DNA of 18,866 nt from Clostridia bacterium (GTDB lineage: Bacteria; Bacillota; Clostridia; Christensenellales; UBA1242). The position numbers and the translations under genes were made by a program. This document shows, one piece after another, positions 14,757 through 18,866 of the stretch. Within the stretch, counting starts at the first letter, position 1, and every line of letters begins with the position of its first letter. The stretch spans positions 1 through 18,866 of the forward strand of contig JAGCEE010000046.1 of the NCBI GenBank assembly GCA_017650795.1, given 5' to 3'. A model generated the notes under the pieces. That model was not told the DNA's origin. It ran no database searches and saw only the letters and a program-made list of their open reading frames with translations.

Positions 14757-15137
14757 ATGGCAAGAATCGCCGGTGTAGACTTACCACGAGAAAAAAGAGT
14801 GGAAATCGGTTTAACCTATATTTATGGTATTGGTAGAGAAACTGCAAACAAAATATTAGCAGAAACCGGAATCAATCCAGACACTCGTGTTAAAGATCTT
14901 GATGAAAACGATATAGCAAAACTTAGAACATATATCGATCACAATGTAATGGTAGAGGGTGACCTTAGAAAAGAGGTTTCACTTAACATTAAAAGATTAA
15001 CAGAAATTGGCTCTTATAGAGGTCTTCGTCATCGTAAGAACCTTCCAGTAAGAGGACAAAACACAAGAAATAATTGCAGAACAAGAAAAGGCAAGAAAAA
15101 AGTCGTAAGCGGAAGCTCAAAGAAAGGTAAAGCATAA
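14757..15137 (+). CDS. rpsM: Ribosomal protein S13, 126 aa
   Basis: S13 lies in the 30S head, contacts P-site tRNA through its basic tail, and forms bridges to the 50S subunit. The start [20 protein letters not shown] is canonical, followed by the helix-hairpin-helix region [13 protein letters not shown] and [20 protein letters not shown] in the tail. The lysine- and serine-rich end ([13 protein letters not shown]) is slightly longer than usual. TTTGGAGG precedes the start. It heads the alpha operon. Confidence 0.98.
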   Translation: MARIAGVDLPREKRVEIGLTYIYGIGRETANKILAETGINPDTRVKDLDENDIAKLRTYIDHNVMVEGDLRKEVSLNIKRLTEIGSYRGLRHRKNLPVRGQNTRNNCRTRKGKKKVVSGSSKKGKA

Positions 15138-15150
15138 GGAGTAAACTAAA

Positions 15151-15540
15151 ATGGCTGATGTTAAAAAGACAAAAAAGAAAAGAGTATCAAGAAATATTGA
15201 TAAAGGACAAGTTCATATCAAAAGTTCTTTTAACAATACTTTAGTCACATTTACCGATATGCAAGGAAATGCAATTTCTTGGGCATCTTCTGGTAAATTT
15301 GGTTTAAGAGGCTCTAAAAAGAGTACACCATTCGCAGCTCAACAATCAGTTGAGGATGCAGCAAAAGTCGCTTTGGAAAACGGTATTAGATCTGTTGAAG
15401 TATATGTAAAAGGCCCAGGCAATGGTCGTGAGGCTGCAATACGTTCACTTCAAACAATGGGAATAGCTGTCACATTAATTAAAGATGTTTCTCCTATTGC
15501 TCACAACGGTTGCCGTCCACCTAAGATTAGAAGAGTTTAA
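15151..15540 (+). CDS. rpsK: Ribosomal protein S11, 129 aa
   Basis: S11 lies on the 30S platform next to the E-site codon and mRNA. The sequence has [20 protein letters not shown], then [38 protein letters not shown] and the terminal [12 protein letters not shown], whose Asn-Gly is the site of isoaspartate formation in other bacteria. Length is typical. TAAGGAG precedes the start, 13 nt after rpsM. Confidence 0.98.
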   Translation: MADVKKTKKKRVSRNIDKGQVHIKSSFNNTLVTFTDMQGNAISWASSGKFGLRGSKKSTPFAAQQSVEDAAKVALENGIRSVEVYVKGPGNGREAAIRSLQTMGIAVTLIKDVSPIAHNGCRPPKIRRV

Positions 15541-15557
15541 TTGGAGGAAATTAAGAT

Positions 15558-16178
15558 ATGGCAAGACGTATTTGTGCAGATTGTAGAGAATGTCGCAGAG
15601 AGGGATGTAAATTATTCCTTAAAGGCGAAAGATGTACTACTAAAAAATGTGCCATAGAAAGAAGACCTGTTGCTCCTGGACAACACGGAACAGGAAGAAA
15701 AAAGGTTACTGAATATGGTTCACAATTAAGAGAAAAACAAAAAGTTAGAAAGTATTATGGAATATTAGAAAAACAATTCCACAAATACTACGACGAAGCA
15801 GAAAGAATGAAGGGTGTCACTGGTGAAAACATGTTATCCCTTATCGAAAGAAGACTTGACAATGTTGTTTACAGAATGGGCATTGGTGCTTCCAGAAAAG
15901 AATGTAGACAAATTGTTAACCATCGTCAAATAACTGTTAATGGAAAAACTGTTAATATTCCATCTTATCAAGTAAAAGTTGGAGATGAAATAGCAGTTAA
16001 GGAAAACAAGAGAGAACTTGAAATGTTTAAAGCATTAAAGGGAATGAAAATGGTTATGCCAAAATGGCTAGAATTTAATGCCGAAACACTTACAGGAAAA
16101 GTATTAGCACTTCCAACCAGAGAAGATATTGACCTAGATATTAAAGAACATCTCATTATTGAGTTGTATTCAAGATAG
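15558..16178 (+). CDS. rpsD: Ribosomal protein S4 with zinc knuckle, 206 aa
   Basis: S4 is a primary 16S rRNA binding protein that nucleates 30S body assembly and, in several bacteria, represses its own operon. The N-terminus has a four-cysteine zinc knuckle (Cys9, Cys12, Cys26, Cys31), in the same arrangement as Thermus S4, plus two additional cysteines (Cys6, Cys17). Next come [18 protein letters not shown] and [16 protein letters not shown]. The S4 RNA-binding domain begins around [20 protein letters not shown] and continues with [20 protein letters not shown]. Length is typical. TTGGAGG precedes the start. Confidence 0.98.
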   Translation: MARRICADCRECRREGCKLFLKGERCTTKKCAIERRPVAPGQHGTGRKKVTEYGSQLREKQKVRKYYGILEKQFHKYYDEAERMKGVTGENMLSLIERRLDNVVYRMGIGASRKECRQIVNHRQITVNGKTVNIPSYQVKVGDEIAVKENKRELEMFKALKGMKMVMPKWLEFNAETLTGKVLALPTREDIDLDIKEHLIIELYSR

Positions 16179-16197
16179 TATTAGGAGGAATTTAGTT

Positions 16198-17151
16198 ATG
16201 ATGGAAATGGAAAAGCCAAGAATTACATGTGAAGAAACCGAGGGTGGATACTACGCAAGATTTATTGTAGAACCACTAGAAAGAGGTTATGGAATAACAC
16301 TTGGAAACTGTATGAGAAGAACACTTCTTTCTTCTCTTCCTGGTGCAGCACCAATAGCAGTAAGAATTAATGGTGTTATGCACGAATTTTCTACTACGGT
16401 AGGCGTGACAGAAGATGTTGTTGATATCATTTTAAATCTTAAATATTTGGCTGTTAAAACATACAACACAGATAAAGATTTTACTACATCACTTTTCTTA
16501 AAAAAGAAAGGTGCTGGTGAGGTTAAAGCATCAGATTTTGCTCCTAATAGCGATGTAGAAATACTAAATCCAGACCTTCATATTTGCACCTGTGATGATG
16601 ATGCAAATTTAGAGATGGAAGTTTTAATTGGTCGTGGCAGAGGATATGTTCCAAATAGCCTTAACAAAGAAAGAGTGCCAGCAGCAGACTTTATTGCAAT
16701 GGATAGTTTATATTCTCCTGTTAAAAAAGTTAATTATGCGGTAGAAAGCACCCGTGTTGGTCAAAGTATTGATTACGACAAACTAACACTAGAAGTTGAA
16801 ACAAACGGAACAATCACAGCCAGAGAAATTATTGCTCTTGCAGGAAAGATTATTAACGAACATGTTAATTTGTTTATAGAGTTATGCGAAAACATGAACG
16901 ATATGCAAATTATGGTTTCAAAAGAAGAGGACGAACAAGTTAAAGTCCTAGAAATGCCTATTGAGGAAATGGATTTATCTGTTAGGTCTTATAACTGCCT
17001 AAAAAGAGCAAATATCAACACTGTTGATGACCTTATTAAAAAGTCAAAAAATGATATGTTAAAGGTTAGAAACCTTGGACTAAAATCTATTGAAGAAGTT
17101 GTCGCTAAACTAGAAACCTATGGTTTAAGTTTGCGTGACGAAGAAGAATAA
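16198..17151 (+). CDS. rpoA: RNA polymerase alpha subunit, 317 aa
   Basis: The alpha dimer is the scaffold on which RNA polymerase assembles, and its C-terminal domain binds UP elements and activators. The N-terminal domain includes RFIVEPLERGYGITLGNCMR and RTLLSSLPGAAPIAV (about 21-56). A linker at about 241-255 leads to the C-terminal domain, with Arg263 (DLSVRSYNCLKRANI) matching the DNA-contacting Arg265 of E. coli and VRNLGLKSIEEV as its second contact. The ATG at 16198 follows TTAGGAGGAA; an in-frame ATG at 16159 lies inside rpsD and would add 13 non-family residues. A second ATG follows directly, so Met1 or Met2 may be used. Confidence 0.97.
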   Translation: MMEMEKPRITCEETEGGYYARFIVEPLERGYGITLGNCMRRTLLSSLPGAAPIAVRINGVMHEFSTTVGVTEDVVDIILNLKYLAVKTYNTDKDFTTSLFLKKKGAGEVKASDFAPNSDVEILNPDLHICTCDDDANLEMEVLIGRGRGYVPNSLNKERVPAADFIAMDSLYSPVKKVNYAVESTRVGQSIDYDKLTLEVETNGTITAREIIALAGKIINEHVNLFIELCENMNDMQIMVSKEEDEQVKVLEMPIEEMDLSVRSYNCLKRANINTVDDLIKKSKNDMLKVRNLGLKSIEEVVAKLETYGLSLRDEEE

Positions 17152-17163
17152 AAGGAGAAAACA

Positions 17164-17670
17164 ATGGCTAACGACAAATTAGGTAGACCAAGTAAAGAAA
17201 GATTGGCAGTATTAAGAAATCAAGTTAGTTACCTTCTTTGGTATGGCAAATTAGAGACAACCGTGGCAAAGGCTAAGGCAGTTGCTTCTAAGACAGAAAA
17301 GTTATTAACTCTTGCAATCAACACTTATCAAGACAATGTCACTGTTAAAAAGACGGTTGCCGTTGATGGTAAAAAGGTAGAAAAAGAAGTTGTTAATGAC
17401 GGAGTTAAAAAACTAAACGCAAGAAGAAAACTTATGGCATTCTTATATGACTTTGATGAACAAAGAGAGCCAAAAGAGAGTTTAGCTAACTTTAAAGCAA
17501 GAACAGATGGCGTAAATCATCCACTCATTGAAAAGGTATTCAATGTTTATGCTCCAAAATATGCAGAACGTGCAAAAGAAGTTGGAAACTTTGGTGGATA
17601 TACAAGAGTTATTAAAACCAAAGCAAGACGTGGAGATGCAGCCGAACTTGCAATCGTAGAATTGATTTAA
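17164..17670 (+). CDS. rplQ: Ribosomal protein L17 with two insertions, 168 aa
   Basis: L17 lies beside the exit tunnel of the 50S subunit. Conserved parts are KLGRPSKERLAVLRNQ, GKLETTVAKAKAVASKTEKLLTLA in two pieces, and YTRVIKTKARRGDAAELAIVEL at the end. It is some 48 residues longer than Bacillus L17 (120). About 28 extra residues lie after residue 54 (VKKTVAVDGKKVEKEVV), and about 20 more near 97-117 (EQREPKESLANFKARTDGVN). Comparable long L17 proteins occur, as far as I recall, in some Clostridia. AAAAGGAG precedes the start. A strong terminator 13 nt after the stop closes the superoperon. Confidence 0.96.
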   Translation: MANDKLGRPSKERLAVLRNQVSYLLWYGKLETTVAKAKAVASKTEKLLTLAINTYQDNVTVKKTVAVDGKKVEKEVVNDGVKKLNARRKLMAFLYDFDEQREPKESLANFKARTDGVNHPLIEKVFNVYAPKYAERAKEVGNFGGYTRVIKTKARRGDAAELAIVELI

Positions 17671-17683
17671 TAAAAAATATAAT

Positions 17684-17713
17684 AAAAAACCGGAAAGTAA
17701 GCCCGGTTTTTTT
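17684..17713 (+). terminator. Rho-independent terminator of the superoperon
   Basis: AAAAAACCGG (17684-17693) pairs with CCGGTTTTTT (17703-17712) around a nine-base loop, with the T run forming the 3' side. Because the other strand also ends in T after the stem, it may work in both directions. It ends transcription of the ribosomal genes before the lactate dehydrogenase unit. Confidence 0.9.
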
Positions 17714-17780
17714 ATTTGGGTATGCAATAATAACAGGAGCAAATACTAGTGTTTTCTTTTACAATAAAAAATACTTTTAT

Positions 17781-17809
17781 TTGCTAAAAATATTATATTT
17801 AGTTATAAT
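17781..17809 (+). promoter_or_regulatory. Promoter of the lactate dehydrogenase gene
   Basis: TTGCTA (17781-17786) and a perfect TATAAT (17804-17809) are separated by exactly 17 nt. Transcription should begin near 17816, giving a very short leader whose first bases form the AAAGGA ribosome binding site. The preceding sequence back to the terminator shows no clear operator. Confidence 0.75.
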
Positions 17810-17830
17810 AATTTAAAAGGATTAAATAAC

Positions 17831-18748
17831 ATGAATAAAATAGTAATTGTTGGTTGTGGTAATGTTGGTATGGCTTATGCTTATAGTTTGGTAGTAAGTG
17901 GGGCTGCCGTTGATGAGTTGGTTTTGATAGATATAAACAAACAAAAAGCAGAGGGCGAAGTTTTAGACCTATATCATGCTTTAACCTATGCACCAAAAAC
18001 GATGAAAATAAAATGCGGTGAGTATAGCAATTGCAAAGGTGCCGATATTGTTTGCATTTGCGCTGGTGTTGGACAAAAGGTTGGCGAAACAAGGCGTGAT
18101 TTGCTTTCTAGAAATGTTAATGTGTTTAAAAGTATAATAACCGAAATAAACAAAACAAAATTTGCAGGTGTTTATTTAATTGCAACAAATCCACTAGATG
18201 TTTTAACTTATGCCACAATGAAACTGTCTGGATTTAAGCCAAGCAAGGTTTTAGGAACAGGCACCACACTAGACACAGCAAGACTAAAATATCACATTGG
18301 CAAAAAATTAAAAGTTAGCCCAAAAGAAATTCATGCTTATGTTTTGGGTGAGCATGGCGATAGTGAGTTTGTTGCATGGGGAAATGCTACATTTGGTGGC
18401 AACCTTTGTGCTGATTATTTTTCAAAAAAAGAAATGGAAATAATATCAAATGATGTTAGAACAAGTGCATACGACATAATAAATAAAAAAGGCAACACGA
18501 GTTATGGAATTGGTATGTGCCTTTTAAAGATAACCAATGCAATTATTCATAATCAAAAGACAGTTCTTACGGTTTCTAGCTATGATGCAAAAAACGATTG
18601 CTATTTTTCCAAACCTGTTATTGTTGGAAAATCTGGTGTTGTAAAAGAACTTTATATAAAATTAAACGATTCCGAATCAAAAAAATTAGAAAATTCGATA
18701 AATAGCATAAAAAATGATATAAAAAATGTAGGATTAAATAATTGTTAA
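17831..18748 (+). CDS. ldh: L-lactate dehydrogenase, NAD-dependent, 305 aa
   Basis: This cytoplasmic enzyme reduces pyruvate to lactate and regenerates NAD+ during fermentation. The Rossmann loop GCGNVGMAYAY (residues 8-18) and Asp34 indicate NAD. Gln82 in the mobile loop GQKVGETRRD marks lactate rather than malate dehydrogenase, which has Arg there. Catalytic and substrate residues are visible as Arg88, Asn120 (NPLDV), Arg151 (LDTARLK) and His175 (GEHGDSEF). TSYGIGMCLLKITNAI is the typical C-terminal helix. At 305 residues it is a little shorter than the usual 310-320 but looks complete. It has its own promoter; the gene normally met downstream of rplQ in many Bacillota (ECF transporter ATPase) is absent. 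No clear terminator follows. Confidence 0.92.
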   Translation: MNKIVIVGCGNVGMAYAYSLVVSGAAVDELVLIDINKQKAEGEVLDLYHALTYAPKTMKIKCGEYSNCKGADIVCICAGVGQKVGETRRDLLSRNVNVFKSIITEINKTKFAGVYLIATNPLDVLTYATMKLSGFKPSKVLGTGTTLDTARLKYHIGKKLKVSPKEIHAYVLGEHGDSEFVAWGNATFGGNLCADYFSKKEMEIISNDVRTSAYDIINKKGNTSYGIGMCLLKITNAIIHNQKTVLTVSSYDAKNDCYFSKPVIVGKSGVVKELYIKLNDSESKKLENSINSIKNDIKNVGLNNC

Positions 18749-18866
18749 TAATTTTTTAAATTATAAAAATAATTAAATATACTTATATTTTTAGAGATGA
18801 TTAGATTATTATTAAGATATATTTTTATAATTATTAAATAATATTTTGATTTTTTTTAAAATTATT
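18749..18866 (+). other. AT-rich non-coding end of the window
   Basis: These 118 bases are almost pure A and T and hold no reading frame of note. The only structure seen is AAATATA-CT-TATATTT (18775-18790), followed by TT, which at best is a weak terminator for ldh. Confidence 0.4.

Noticed and set aside
16159..16197. Upstream in-frame start for rpoA inside rpsD
   Set aside because: The added residues do not match alpha subunits, and the AGGAGG site fits the ATG at 16198.

Overview
The window is one strand of an AT-rich (roughly mid-30s percent GC by eye) bacterial chromosome. It is dominated by the complete S10-spc-alpha ribosomal protein superoperon. The gene order, the strong AGGAGG-type ribosome binding sites, the zinc form of S14, a KOW-domain gene between map and infA, and rpsD lying inside the alpha operon all point to the Bacillota. 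Long L17 insertions and the low GC suggest an uncultured member of the Clostridia. That placement is inference; the sequence alone does not give a genus.

Layout, all on the + strand. Positions 1-1520 hold two unrelated genes: an unrecognised cytoplasmic protein (100-717) and a small secreted beta-rich protein (851-1459) with its own promoter and a rho-independent terminator. Positions 1520-1968 hold no protein gene of normal size. They carry a strong promoter with a duplicated -35 box and a leader of about 290 nt that can fold extensively. From 1969 to 11067 lie rpsJ, rplC, rplD, rplW, rplB, rpsS, rplV, rpsC, rplP, rpmC, rpsQ, rplN, rplX, rplE, rpsN, rpsH, rplF, rplR, rpsE, rpmD and rplO, packed with gaps of 0-26 nt or small overlaps. 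A 145-nt hairpin-rich gap precedes secY, and a 61-nt gap almost filled by one hairpin precedes adk. Then adk, map, a KOW-domain gene and infA overlap successively, followed by rpmJ. A 160-nt leader with a GC-rich hairpin precedes rpsM, rpsK, rpsD, rpoA and rplQ, which end at a clear terminator (17684-17713). A separate promoter drives an L-lactate dehydrogenase gene (17831-18748). The last 118 nt are AT-rich with no gene.

The superoperon makes most of the ribosomal proteins that bind rRNA early, together with SecY (translocation of nascent chains), Adk (nucleotide balance), methionine aminopeptidase (N-terminal processing), IF-1 and the RNA polymerase alpha subunit. It therefore couples ribosome, export and transcription capacity.

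The protein content is conventional. The least explained parts are the four non-coding stretches: the S10 leader, the rplO-secY gap, the secY-adk gap and the rpmJ-rpsM gap. Each contains RNA hairpins that are not ordinary terminators and are good candidates for control by ribosomal proteins. Smaller points of interest are a possible 47-codon leader ORF, a zinc-ribbon L24 with a lysine-rich tail, an enlarged L17, and an altered tunnel loop in L4. I did not find a CRISPR array, defence system, transposon or tRNA.
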